From the NCBI GenBank assembly GCA_027605045.1, contig JAQFWX010000061.1:62001-126000 (forward strand): a DNA stretch of 64,000 nt, in the 5' to 3' direction. Under the pieces are notes generated by a model. That model was not told where the DNA came from. It saw only the letters and a list, made by a program, of their open reading frames with translations, and made no database searches. The translations under genes and the position numbers were made by a program. Below, one piece after another: positions 25,686-39,166 of the stretch (the stretch's first letter is position 1; each line of letters opens with the position of its first letter). This stretch comes from Phallus indusiatus. Taxonomy: Eukaryota; Basidiomycota; Agaricomycetes; Phallales; Phallaceae.

Positions 25686-28600
25686 ATGGAGAGAGAGATA
25701 GCACCCCAAGCGACACCCGTCAAGATCATTGACGTCCGTCTCGATTCAGAGGCATCACAGGCCACATCAGCCATTCCTCTTCGCTCCGCTATTCTCGCGG
25801 GACTGAACAATCCGACCGACAAGAAATCGCTGCCGACGGCCCTCCTGTACGACGAGCGAGGCCTCAGACTGTATGACCTCATCACCACCGACGCTCCTGA
25901 ATACTATCTCTTTCCTCTCGAAGAAGCCATCTTGAGGACCAAAGGTGCCGAAATTATAACTACCATACATGGAGAAAAGGGTCTCGTGGACGGCGAAGTC
26001 TTCCTTGAGTTAGGCGCAGGGTACGTCTGTTTTAATTTGGTTCTCGCTATCTGTTATGCGCGTGGCGTCTGGCAATTATCACAAACGACATTCAAATGAT
26101 ATACATAATATATTGATGTATATCAATGCATGTTGGCTCGCTAAAGAAAGCTCCGTTTTCGTAATCCCCCAATTGCTACCGGCCCTTCTTCAAGGGCACG
26201 CGTTCCCGTTCCCTCGAATTCGTCCCTTTTCGATTCGATTGATTGATAGCGGTCAGCCTTTCCATGATATTGAAAGGCTATACTATAATTTCAAGATCCG
26301 TGTTCTAACACATGTTTTCAATTTCGTTTACCTTTTTTGACTTTTTAATACTTCATTCGTTTCCTTTTTTTTTCCTTTTACGCGCGCATAATCACGGAAA
26401 AGCCACAATCCAAGTCTAACGAAAAGAAAAACTGACTTAATTCGCCTCATGGCAGGTCCCTTCGCAAGACGTCCCATCTCTTGTATAACCTAGCTGCTTT
26501 GGTAGATAAAAAGCGGCCTTCAAGTCCCATGGATGTTCCCCCCGCAACCTACTACGCTTTAGACCTCGAACGTCGTGAGCTCGAACGCACTCTTAACCAG
26601 ATTGCTATGACTAAAGACGTATCATCCGCCCCTCCTGCATCTGAGGCCGAAGAGCACCCATATGGTGCTCTAGGCGAAGAACTTTCTGGCCGTGTAGCCG
26701 TGCGTGGGATATGGGGTACTTATGAGGGTGGTCAGTGGTCTATTTCTCCACATTTTCTCTCATCTACCCACCCATTTATCTCATCCCCGTCCTTCACAGG
26801 GATCCAATTTATCAACCAGAACGGCCTCGAGAAACTTCGCACAGCGGACTTGGCCGAAGCCGAATCGGATGGGCATAAACCAGTTCAAGAACACGCTAGT
26901 GCCAATACTAATGTCAACGTCAATACAGTCTTGAGCAGCTTTAACAGCTCTAGTTCGGATCCATCCAGCAAATCCCAATCAGACTCTGCGTCCGGATCTT
27001 CTGGCACTACACCCCCATCTCCCATCTCGTCTTCACCATTACTCGACGACAAGTATGCACAACCCACTTCTACCGATGCTGGTGCTGGTGCTCCCGCAAG
27101 AAAGACACCTCTCCACCTCTTGTTCTTGGGTTCGTCCTTGGGCAACTTTACACGACCCGAAATGATCGGATTTTTGTCTCGTCTACCTCTCAGACCAGGC
27201 TCGGGTGATACTCTTCTAATCGGACTTGACGGCGACAACGGCAAGGAACGCATCGAGAAAGCATACAACGACGCAAAAGGTATCACCAAAGACTTCATAA
27301 TGAATGGCCTGAGGGGTATGATGATTTTAAAATTTATATAAATTTGAACCCATTCCAAAAAAAACATCGTTTTTGTTTTTTTCATTGTTTATTAGTCGCT
27401 GGGCTTACACTTGGAGATGAGTCTCTTTTTACGGAGAGTAAATGGGAATATGTTAACTTCTACAACGAAACTGAACGTGAGTTTTTTTTTCCCGCTTCTC
27501 GCTGAAAGCACTGTCTTATAATCATCATCATAGGTCGTCATGAGGCATATTATAAATCCGTTGGCCCACAATCTGTCAAGATTCCTTCCGCCGATCTGAA
27601 AGATACAGAAACCATCATCAACTTTGAAGATGGTGAACTAGTCAACATCGAAGTTAGCCATAAGGTCGGTAATAACCCTTTTCGCAACGTTTAAAGTATT
27701 AATATGTCTCTTTTTCAGTTCTCTACAGCGAACGTCTTGGAATTATTTTCATCGTCCAACCTCCGCATCATTCAACAATGGAAAGATCCTCAAGACCTAT
27801 ACGGTCTCTACCTGGTAGAACGCCCAGCTTTCCACTTCCCTCTCGTCAAAGAACTCCCACCTGTGGAGTCCACACAGTCGGAACAATGGGATATCGCGAC
27901 GTTATTAGACGAACCGAATGATAAACTGAGTCCGTATAGTATCCCGACTATCAAAGATTGGAAGGAAATGTGGAAAGCCTGGGATGCGATCACTTTGGGA
28001 ATGATTCCTCCTGAGATGCTTCATCAGAAGCCTATCGATCTTCGTCACAAGTGTTTGTTCTACCTTGGACATATTCCGACGTACGTGATCTGCTGTTTTC
28101 TTCTGTTTTTGGATTCTGATGTCATTTACTTCTGCTTAGGTTCCTTGACATCCATCTTTCTCGATTGCTGAAGGAGCCTCATACGGAACCGGACCAATAC
28201 AAATACATCTTTGAAGTAAGTTCCATTTCACGGATGTTTCCTTTTTTTCTTACAGTAACATATCTGCCTTTAGCGTGGAATTGACCCGCATGTTGACGAT
28301 CCGACTCAATGTCATGTAAGCTAAATTTGTGATTTTGCCTCTGCCGTGACCGTTACTTACTTTCCGTATGGGGGCTATAGCCACATTCTGAAGTTCCGGA
28401 TAAAGACGAGGATTGGCCCACTTTAGAAGAGATCTTGGATTTCCGTGATAGGTGGGTTTTGTCATTATAACGAAGAAGGACATTCCTTTGAATTCTCGTC
28501 CTATTGTTTAGAGTCCGTCAACGATTGTTGAATGTATACGCCGATCTCAAGTCTGGTAAACGCGTTTTGGATAGGAAAACGGCTCGTGTCTTGTTTATGA

Positions 28601-29754
28601 CATTTGAGCATGAAGGTCTCCACGCTGAAGTAAGTCCTGAGCCCACTAATACCGTCAAACGGATCATGAACAAACAACCTATTTAGACTTTACTCTATAT
28701 GTTGATACAACGTGCCGGATCTGGAACTCTCCCACCGCCTTCATTCTCTCGACCACATTTCGAATCTTTCAAAGAGCAATGGGACAAAGAGTACCAACAA
28801 TTTTACGATTCTACCACCAACAGCGAGACAGTTTTGATTCCATCTGGATCTGTCGTTCTGGGACATGACGACTTTGAAGCCGAAGACGCGACTGTTCCAT
28901 TCCACCCACGACACGATTTCGGATGGGACAACGAGCACCCGAAGCGAACCATCCAACTGCCCTCCTTCCGCATTTCATGGCGCCCCATAACCAACGGCGA
29001 ATACTTGGCATACTATTCCGATTCCACCAAAAACAAAGGAGAGAATCAAGTGAAAATGCCTGCTAGTTGGGTAACTGTCAACGGCGCGACATGCGTTCGC
29101 ACGTTGTATGGCCCCATGCCGTTTGATATTGCGAAGCATTGGCCTGTTCAAGCTGAATACGACGATTTATCGACGTATGCTCGTGTGAAAGGGGGTAGAA
29201 TTCCGACGGTGGCTGAGTTGCAGGCGTTTTGGGAGAAGTATCAGGGTGGATTTGTGGGTAGTGCTAATGTTGGTTTCAGAAACTGGCATCCTGTCCCGTG
29301 AGGAGCATTTTATATCAGATCTTTGCTTGAGAGCTTAGCTGACTTTTTTGTGAAGTGCTACCACTGGCGCCAAGGACGGTGGACAGGGCCATAACGGTGG
29401 TATCTGGGAATGGACAAGCACAAAGTTGGCTAGCTATGAAGGCTATGTAGCGTCCACTTTGTATCCCGGGTATGTCATCGCATGCTGTCCTAACATTCAG
29501 TATTGTTCTGAGCGTTTTTTTTTCATATTGGAACAGATACTCTTCCGACTTTTTCGATGACAAACATCAAGTTGTGGTATGTGCAACCAATTCTCATCAT
29601 CATTCTATCGAAAATAAATGTATTAATTCTCTTGTAGATTGGAGGCTCGTACGCTACGATTCCGCGAATTGCTCAACGTGCCTCCGTAAGCAACTTTTAC
29701 CAGCACAACTACCCATATGCCTGGGTTGGCGCCAGAATCGTGTATAATGCATAA
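25686..29754 (+). CDS. EGT1: Ergothioneine biosynthesis protein Egt1
   Basis: The fused fungal enzyme for ergothioneine synthesis. An EgtD-like domain trimethylates histidine to hercynine with SAM. An EgtB-like iron-dependent domain then joins it to cysteine as a sulfoxide. I find 14 exons (first 25686-26020, last 29638-29754) giving 961 aa. The methyltransferase part shows PEYYLFPLEEAI and the SAM motif LELGAGSLRKTSHLLY (near residue 110). The EgtB part has a DinB-type helix pair (LGHIPTFLDIHLSR) and the iron-binding HEGLHAE (HxxxHxE). It is followed by the FGE-sulfatase fold, ending PYAWVGARIVYNA. A Ser/Thr/Pro-rich stretch of roughly 100 residues (about 250-350) sits inside the methyltransferase region, before LLFLGSSLGNFTR, and makes the protein longer than usual. 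The 72-nt intron 26728-26799 has no stop and is divisible by three. Confidence 0.95.
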
Positions 29755-30156
29755 AGGTGTAAGATAAAGAAGGGAGAACTTTTGTGTCTTTTTTTGAATG
29801 AATTGAAACCGGAAAGGAAGGAAGAATTAAAACTTCCCTGTATTTTTAGTTTGTCTGTCTGTCTGCCTGCCTGTGTATGTTCTTTGTCTTGTGCGCGTGA
29901 AATATATGATTATTTATTGAAAGCTGGCAAATTTGGCATGTACATAAATACTTTGACGTGTGCTCATAAGATATTTACAACCCTGAACAAGATAAGAGGG
30001 GTGAAAGAGATAGGAGATAGGAGAGATATCTGTGCGTGAACAAAAAAGAGATGTATGAATTTGCGGGAAGAATACAACAAGAACAAGCGTACATGTCGAT
30101 CAATCAATGTAGAGGAGATAAGTGAATACGCGACCACATAAGCAAGCTAGCCTCGA
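29755..30156. other. Convergent intergenic region
   Basis: About 400 bp between the 3' ends of EGT1 (+) and the SYLF gene (-). No gene is seen. It should carry both 3' UTRs. Confidence 0.4.
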
Positions 30157-31229
30157 TCAATGATGATCTGCGTCGAAGACTGTTCCAGCCGAACGAGGAT
30201 CCAAGTGTTCACCTGCTTCTCCAGGAATATAAGCTGCTTCTGGGAATCCAGATTCATCCAAACCTTCCGCAGCCTATATAATTAAAACGATGAGTTTCCT
30301 ACTACTTTATGAGTGTTTATACGGGAAACGTACCTCGATGACTTCGTATAGTTGGCTGGCGGCTTCTGGAGGAGGAACACGGCCTGTTAGGATATCGCGA
30401 GCTAAGACGGTTGAGCCATAGAAATCGCGGTTTGCGTCTTTTCGTTCGATTAAAACGGTGCCTTCTAGACTTAGCCCGGCGAATAGACCTTTGTTATGGC
30501 ATGTAAGATCCTTGAAAAAAAAAACACGACACATTCTCTCTCTTACCTTTGGATTTCGAATACGAAAACATTGGAGCAGGATGTGCGAGACTAGCTTGAA
30601 CGGCACCTCCCGTTCCAACAGGACCGGCGGTGGCACTGATGTTCCCTCCAATAGTAACGTTCCCGCCGATCGAAAACGCTTTCATAGCATCCTCCGAGTT
30701 GAGAACGATAACTATATCGGTGATGTCTGCGCCGATTTGAAGACCCCAGCCGACACCGCCGGTCGCGATGCAAGATGGAGCGGACCAGGAGCCGTCTGGG
30801 AGTCGGGCGATGACGAGACCTGAGCCTGCTTTGCCTGAGAATACGAAACCGGCTTTGATGACTTGGAATACAGCAAGACCTAATGGGGTGTTTAGAATGA
30901 AAGGATTTATTATAATTAATGGTGTTTGCGTACCTCTGGCACGTTGAAGAACGGCTTTTGGAATCGAGTTGAGAGCCGACCCAGGATCTCCAGGATTAGC
31001 TGTCAGAAGTAAGAGTCAACATTCGAAATTCAAAAAGCATGAGGCTTATAACCATACCTAAGAAACTCTTCAAAATCTTTGCAGCTTTCTCCGATTCCCC
31101 GGGTAAAGTAAATCCTTGCATCAAATCACGAGATTCCGAGGCGGCCTTCTCCGCTCCAGCTTTAATAAACGTAGTAGCTTGAACACCAGCCTTCGCCGCG
31201 GTACTTTTAAATTTAGAGAGTAAAGACAT
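30157..31229 (-). CDS. SYLF-domain protein (Ysc84/Lsb3/SH3YL1-like)
   Basis: A lipid- and actin-binding SYLF (DUF500) protein. The family acts at cortical actin patches in endocytosis and binds phosphoinositides. Exons from 5' to 3' on the minus strand are 31229-31058, 30999-30934, 30879-30547, 30488-30334 and 30273-30157, giving 280 aa. The N-terminal part is an amphipathic, Ala/Lys-rich helix. The SYLF core is clear: ARGLAVFQVIKAGFVFSGK, then GVGWGLQIGADITD and GPVGTGGAVQASLAHPAPMF, then KGLFAGLSLEGTVLIER. There is no SH3 domain: the protein stops soon after the SYLF fold, unlike yeast Ysc84. It is divergent with TPI1, 347 bp apart. Confidence 0.92.
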
Positions 31230-31576
31230 GATTGAAAAGAAAAGGGAATAAGAATCTAGCCGCTGCGGGAGGTGTGTTGGCTTGAGTTGAGCCGACTGAG
31301 ATGACGAAAACAGTGCCAAAATTGTGACTCCGACTATTGTTTTCGTGATTTCACAGGTCAATCTCAGTATTTTAGGAGTATGCTGTGCTGGTCGATGTCA
31401 GGAGTAATTGAGTGCAAATTTCCGGATTAAATGATAGACAATATAGTAAAGACATGGTCAATAAGAAACATCGACGTTTAGTGTGATTTCCAATAGAGTC
31501 AACACTATTTCGAACTCCGGCTAATTCTTTATTTTCGTCTTGTAAACAACCCCAACCTAAATCATAAACCAAAGCC
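31230..31576. promoter_or_regulatory. Shared divergent promoter region, SYLF gene / TPI1
   Basis: The 347 bp between the two start codons must hold the promoters of both genes. I see no certain TATA box. Because TPI is a constitutive glycolytic gene, a bidirectional promoter is plausible, but this is inference from position only. Confidence 0.45.
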
Positions 31577-32706
<1,130 letters not shown>

Positions 32707-33111
32707 ATAAAAATCATGTGGAAGATGCAAGACGAAAGAAGATCATTGGAATTGTTAGACTAAATGAATGGAATATACTTAGACTGTGTGTGTGAAAACG
32801 GTGGTGCGGAGTATCCGGTGTACTTGGTGCCGTCTCGCCCCGGCGAGTTTGGTGCGGACCCCTGATTTCGAGAAAATCTCCTTGGTCAAAGCAAATATAT
32901 TTATTAATTCAAGAAATAAATCAAAAGAAGAGTGTATTATTATTACCATACTGATATTGTTGCATGTGTGTAATGCGCAGTGCCCCCAGCCTGAGACTCC
33001 GGTGGTGAGTCCATTTGAGACCGAAACCAAATTTATAATCCAAGTTGGTACTAGTCTCACACACTCACACTCACACTTTTCCCTTTCTCTCCACTAGAGC
33101 CAGAGCAACTG
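32707..33111. other. Intergenic, TPI1 to arrestin-like gene
   Basis: About 400 bp with no gene seen. A CACTCACA-rich, C/T-rich stretch (33055-33095) and an acceptor-like CCACTAG (33096) precede the ATG of the next gene. A 5' UTR intron is possible. Confidence 0.35.
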
Positions 33112-34806
33112 ATGTCCACCGCCTCACCGCCTTCGTACGTCCCCGGCGCATCGACAGTGGATATTCCGTCATACACTGCCCGTCCTGTCAACGGCGAGCA
33201 GACTCTCGGCCGGTCCAGATTGCCCCGTGCGGATCTCCGAGACTGGGTCAAAAAATCAGGCAATATCGCCTTGACTCTGTTTGACCAGCCTGCGGGTGTC
33301 GAGCTCCCCATCTACGGTCGACAGAGCACCATTCTCGGTGCAGTCACGCTCGAGTCGGAGAGTCTCCATGATATCACTAGTGTCAATATCAAGGTTGATT
33401 TCGCTTAGATCAAATAAAATAAAAAATGATTATGATCTCTTAACACCCTCTTCCTAGGTCCATGCATATGTCAAATGCAAGTCTCTTGCAGAGTATGGCA
33501 GTTCATACGATGTCTTGATTGAAATGCCATTCACTTTGTGGGACAAGTCTCGGCAAGAGCCCTGTCCAAACGTCCTACCCATAGACATCACGTTACCCGC
33601 CAACTACACTTTGAATGGCAAAACGGGACCATTGCCGCCAAGCTTCCTTTATACATTCTATGATGTTCAAGGAGGAACCCCAGGTCAAAAGACACGCATT
33701 AAATACGAGATTGTTATCGATGTTGAGCGCGCCACGCAAAATTCACTGAAAGAAAAGTTAGGGCACGGGTAAGCTACTACACTTTGTTGCTTGCCATCAA
33801 TCTAATATCCCTTGTAAAAAAAAAATAGCAACTTGACTACCGAATTCACCTATCTTCCTCGTTCAAAACCCGGAAGACAGCCCTCAACGCAGCCTAGCAC
33901 CGCCTTTGAAGTAGAAATGCAACATAGGGTCGGTGGAAAGAGTAAAGAACAAGACCCTATCATTTGGCGAGTCCGTATAACCCAGCGTCCTTAACCGTTG
34001 TCCCTTGATTCATATGTTTATTAAATGTGTGTTTTGTAGCTATTCCTCCCACCGCCGGGTACCTATCCTCTCACTCGACCAATCCCATTCCGCGTCGCCG
34101 TCACCTCACGCAGTGCAGCACTTCTAACTCCCTTTGCGCCCTCAAAGCGAGACAAATCCGCCATCCGCGTATATCTCACCCGACATGTATCCTTCATGAC
34201 CAAATCAAACATTTCTCTATGGAGAACGTTCGTCATCGGAGAGGGCGAGTTAACGGCGGCTCCGCCTTCTGATAACATCTGGATGAGAAACACTATCCGT
34301 CGTTCGACGACGGACGGCGCGTCAGCAACGAATGCTGGAGAGACGGCAAGTCTTGGAAGTAATTCTGAAAGAGAAGGGTGGGCTGCTTATGAGTGGATTG
34401 GAACTGTTAAAGCCAATAAAGACATCGTTTGTGGTGGATTTTCGGTGGCTGAGGTCACCGTTCAGGTACGTTTCTAGCATAGAACGTGTTTAACAATTAT
34501 AATTGAACCGAGTTATGGTAGGATTCTATTGTGCTTTCAGTTGTTCCGCCGAACCCTCGCAGCGGTCAACTCCTAGAAGCTAAAAAAACAGTTCCGATTC
34601 AGCTCACTACGGACGAATACGACAGTCCTAGTCTACCTCTGGAATTCTATGGTGATAGGAAAGCGCCTCCTCCAGATGACTCGGACTATCATAACGGACA
34701 CGTACGACGCAACGGTGCCACGAATGGTACGAACGGCACGAACGGCACAAACGGGCATGACAATTCAACAGCTACTAACGGCAATGGTGTGCACTTGGAT
34801 GAATGA
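33112..34806 (+). CDS. Arrestin-like protein
   Basis: A fungal arrestin-domain protein. The family acts as ubiquitin-ligase adaptor or cargo selector at the plasma membrane and endosomes. Exons are 33112-33393, 33458-33768, 33829-33970, 34040-34465 and 34522-34806, giving 481 aa. The arrestin N-like part includes TILGAVTLESESLHDITSVN and FTLWDKSRQEPC. The C-like part begins LPPPGTYPLTRPIPFRVAV. The tail has a run of Asn-Gly-Thr repeats (NGTNGTNGTNGHDN) that looks disordered. No PPxY motif is evident. The third intron needs an unusual donor (GTCCGT at 33971). It is the only one that keeps the conserved downstream frame. Confidence 0.85.
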
Positions 34807-35274
34807 ATATATGAACGCATTTCCTAGTGTACATACTACTAAAATGCATACTGGGCTGAACTTTTTTCTATAATATACCGATGTAAAAATAGTAAATCCA
34901 CGAGCACCGTTCAATTTCGGTGGTTCCCTGCACTTAGTTTTTGTTGTCCGCTATCAACAGATCGGTTCGTTAATCAAACCATCCTCCAGTGAACGAGTGA
35001 CTAGTGCACTAGTGAGGATCTATTATACCCATAATCATGTATCTTTAAATCTCAGTCGGTACCGACGTGACCCAGTCCAGAACATCGTCGCGTACAAGTG
35101 TTCATTGCAAGACGGTGTGTATAATATCGATTACCCTTGCGGAATGCTTAATCGTTTTTTTTTGAACGGTAATGAACCAATTTTTATAATAAATAATGAC
35201 CGAAAGACTGGATAAATTGCGAACGAGAACAATCGGTATACAATGTGAAAGAAACTGGCGATGAACATGATGTT
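34807..35274. other. Intergenic before the tandem duplication
   Basis: About 470 bp with no gene seen, ending where homology between the two duplicated copies begins. Confidence 0.4.
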
Positions 35275-35637
35275 CGTCACGGCATGCCGCACTATTTTGT
35301 ACTCAGATTCACCACCAAATTTTTGCTTCCGAATGACGTCCAGAGCCCTGCTCGGTGCAGGGAATAGAGCGTTTCGCTAAATCTCTATAACTTATTAAAT
35401 TACAATAGAGCAAAGGTCCTTGTTAATAAACAGTACTTTCAAAGACGCGAGTTTCTGAAGAACCGCCGGAGGGCTTCATGAAGGCTCGGTCATTAATGGA
35501 GTTGTAATATGAAGGGATGGGAATGCGCGTTCCTTGTAGTAAGCCCGACGAGTGTTGAGAAATAAACGGCTAGCTACAACAACCGGAATTGTGGACAGCC
35601 AGCTGGGTGCGGATATTAGAATAGGATCCTTCTTGTT

Positions 35638-37013
35638 TTAGCTTTCATGACTTACGGTAATGACCACTGAGGATTGGTAGCCGGAACGAAGATATAAAAC
35701 GCGAAATTGCAAGCAACTACAAGGAAAATTCTGAAATACATTGAGCAAATCGATGGGAGCAGAATAGGAAACGACGTACGAGAAATAATATTTCAAGCTA
35801 GATGATATGAACTTTAGCATAAGCTGTCGTGCATATTTGAAAACCTACCAATCGCAGACGATAGATTGATAAAACCACCCCGGTTTATCTTCTCTATATA
35901 CACTCCACGCTTTATACATCATCAGTGTAAAAAGCATAATTACATATAGAAAAAGAGGAAGCCACATCTCAGAGGCATTGACAAGGGGGGCATGACTTGA
36001 TTGATAAAAACAATTTGAGATGGTAGGCTTAGTCGTCTTAGTGATCGCTGTTCGTAATTGTAACGATTTAGTAAAACATGAGCAATATCGTTAGACGTAA
36101 TTTGATTCGTACTAGTGTTGGTCTCAGCATAAAAAAAAACCATCGTTATTCCAAACTCGATTAGAAATAGGACAATTAGCGACGCAAGGAGCCACTTATT
36201 TCGATTATAGATAGCGTATACCTAATTGAATGAATACATATAAATGAGTTAAGTAGCCTAAACGAATGAATAAATGACGTACTCGTGCCAGGAGTAATAC
36301 TAGTATATTAAGAAGAATGGATGTTCATTCTGATGGACGAGATAAAGATGCGAACTTTCACCTTCTATAAAAAAGAGGATTGACCAGTGCCTGGAAGTTC
36401 AGAATCTCAACAGATAGGCTTAATTGCATTGTAATGACCTTACGTCCAAGTACGATATTGAACCACAGCGGCGCAACTGAGCTTCGGTGTAAGAGTTCTG
36501 GACGACCGACTGATATATGCCACTTTACTCACGACTACAAAAAATCAGAGATGAAGCTAAAATCAAAGGGAAAATAGTAAGAAACTGACAAGTCTCGAAA
36601 AACCTTTTATAATTGTCGTTTACATAAGTCAAACCGTAATTCGTGCGGGAACAGACGTTACCGATTGTGCTATAAAGTAATGCGCTCGTTCCAAAGTAAC
36701 GGTTCTAAAAATAAGTATCATCTACTTTGGTTCTTAAGCTTCATAAACGGGGAGCCAACCGCAAGATATAAGACTTTTCCAAATGACCATGAAAATTTCC
36801 AGACGAATTCGACCTTACAGAATTCCGGGAGTCAGGGATTCCGTTAAATTCGGATAATTAAGTCAAACCTCATCCTCGATTACTAATACTTCGAAAAAAA
36901 AACAGTCAGTTGTAGTATTAAATAAAGCTACTCGTGCACGAACCATAGTCATACAACAGCACAGTCAACGCGGCCAGAGAAGAGCTTCGTGTTGCTGATG
37001 TTTTGTTAGCCAT
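35638..37013 (-). CDS. DUF6533-type multi-pass membrane protein, copy A
   Basis: Pieces of a minus-strand gene of the agaricomycete seven-helix family (DUF6533), whose function is unknown. From 5' to 3' the recognisable parts are these. The N-terminus MANKTSATRSS is followed by AALTVLLYDY and a donor (GTTCGT). Next is LLLAR|VYAIYNRNKWLLASLI, continuing VLFLIEFGITMVFFYAE. The final exon is near YSAPIDLLNVFQ and FRVLYLRSGYQSSVV, ending at a TAA. The helix before LLLAR contains an in-frame TGA unless a very short exon is used. Intron positions are therefore incomplete, and the gene may be decayed. Confidence 0.42.
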
Positions 37014-37673
37014 AAGTCAGGATGATCCTCGACTGGTTGGATTACCATGTTGAGAGACCTGCATTGAATGATTTTCACAAAAATCAGTTTGGTTCGAAAT
37101 CCTAGATAGGTGAATACCATTATACCCTACTTCATCTCATCTTTATATAACTTCAACTGAAGATTATATAATTTTAATGAATCAATGAATTGCAAATAGC
37201 CAGCGTTCCTTGAATGTAGGGTTGTATGAGCTACTTGTCGATAAATGTTCATACACCTAGTTTGGTTTCCAACGATTCCATTCGACAGGGCTTCCGAACT
37301 CTAAAAATCTGGAACGAGTTACAGAATTTTAATTGGTTTGGAACAAAATAGCGCGGAACTGAACATGACTGCTTAAGGTCGCAGCGGAAGGGACCAGAAT
37401 GGGATTGAAGCCTTTCTATAATTCTAGGGGAAGACAATTTATACATGCAACACCTGTAAGAAACCGGAACTATACATTTTGTCGCAAAAATCGAAAATGC
37501 ATTATCCGACCAGATTCGAACATATCTGGGCAGGAAGTTCGGATCTGGCATTATGTGGTACATAATAGCATACTCAGATAAGAGTCAATTGGGAGGTCGT
37601 CGACGGACTTATTTATATACCTTTGCTATTGTGGAGCGGCCCCAGTCGACGCCTAGGATCTCATCATAGGTTA

Positions 37674-38076
37674 TCATGATCCGCCAATTGGAACTAATAC
37701 CGTAAAGTCATCGGGTCCATCCGCAGGGCACTAACAAATATTGTAAGAACGCTGTAGATACATGTGTTCAAGGGAAACATGTAGGACGAGCCTTACCGAA
37801 ATGGCGCAATCTTGAATGATAAAGCCTTCTACTGCATCGTTCGGGCCATCATCTTCCTCGCCGTCATCATCTACGCTATCTTCTAGAGCGTTCTCTATAT
37901 GTAAGTATTGGTGGAAACACCTTGGATTAGTGTCGAACCCAAGTTCACTACTGAATTGTCGAGATATAATAGCGCGGGATGCGATACCACGAAACGCAAC
38001 ACCAAGAGGCAATTTCGGGGTCGGTAAAGCGAATGTTGCAGAGAAAGCCCAAGGGATAGAAATGAGGGAACAACAT
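37674..38076 (-). pseudogene. Secreted-protein gene remnant, copy A
   Basis: Homologous to the minus-strand frame at 41452-41730 in copy B. Here the mature part (PLGVAFRGIASRAIISRQ, then SSELGFDTNPRCF) reads on to FIIQDCAIS at a GTAAGG donor, and a following exon reads CPADGPDDFTVLVPIGG. The N-terminal signal region is shifted out of frame by a deletion after ATGTTGTTCCCT compared with copy B, so the secretion signal is lost. No family is recognised. Confidence 0.4.
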
Positions 38077-39166
38077 GGTAGTAGAAATTAAAAAGAGGTG
38101 TAAGGTATTGTTGAAGGTTCAAAAGTTATCGTTGAGGTCGAGGACTGGTGAATGGTGGATTTTATATGCCGAAAACCCATCTGAGTGGAGGAGATCGTCG
38201 CCGGAACTAGGCTGTTGTTTCTGCTCTAGTACCTTCCAGTACGTGCCCAACTACTTCTGTAGATACTAACCAGTCTCTACTCGCTGCCATTATATACCAG
38301 GGGATTGGGTTAGCCTCGGAATCGTGCTATATAATACATCGCCTCCGGAGATGGGGAGAATTCTCTCTCCATAGCCTGGTCCGGACGTCCTGAACCGCTT
38401 CGGCGCGGGGTCTTTTGCACGACTACCAATGCGTATGAATAACCCAGTGTATGGAGACTCACCCTCAACAGATTGAATCTCGCGTCAAAGCACTTCACGC
38501 CAATGATGGGCTTTCCAGGATAAACGAACATCGAGACCTTCTAAAATCTTTCGTTCAGTTCTCAGAGAGATGCCTTTGAGACTATCCGATGAGCGTTCTG
38601 CTTTATAGAGTATATATCACCGCGGCAGTTGCGAGTGAAATAAAGTTTACTGAGGATAGAATGAATAAATTTAACCATATGGCGGAGGGTTTAACTAATA
38701 ACGATGCAAGGTCATTAGTACAACTAATCTTGCCGTTACGGCATGCTGCACTATTTTGTACTCAGATTCACCACCAGATTTTTGCTTCCGAATGACGTCC
38801 AGAGCCCTGCTTGGTGCAGGGAAAAATAGAGCGTTTCGCTAAATCTCTATAACTTCTGATAGAAGTCCAAGACGAGAATTACAATCTTGCGATTTATCAT
38901 GTTCGGCGGAGAATGTACTTGAATTAAATTACGATAGAGCAAAGGTCCTTGTTAATAAACAGTATTTTCAAAGGCGCGAGTTTCTGAAGGACCGCCGGAG
39001 GGCTTCATGAAGGCTCGGTCATTAATGGAGTTGTAATATGAAGGGATGGGAATGCGCGTTCCTTGTAGTAAGCCCGACGAGTGTTGAGAAATAAACGGCT
39101 AGCTACAACAACCGGAATTGTGGACAGCCAGCTGGGTGCGGATATTAGAATAGGATCCTTCTTGTT

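Larger units (their letters stand above)
35275..38461. repeat. Tandem segmental duplication, copy A
   Basis: A segment of about 3.2 kb that reappears in the same orientation as copy B at 38733-42036. Both start near ACGGCATGC and end near GGTCTTTTGCACGACTA followed by TGCGTATGAATAAC. Similarity by eye is very high over most of the length, broken by small indels. Relative to B, copy A lacks a 66-bp stretch near its left end and about 200 bp near its right end. There are no LTR-like ends. It carries a minus-strand DUF6533-type gene and a minus-strand secreted-protein remnant. Confidence 0.9.
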
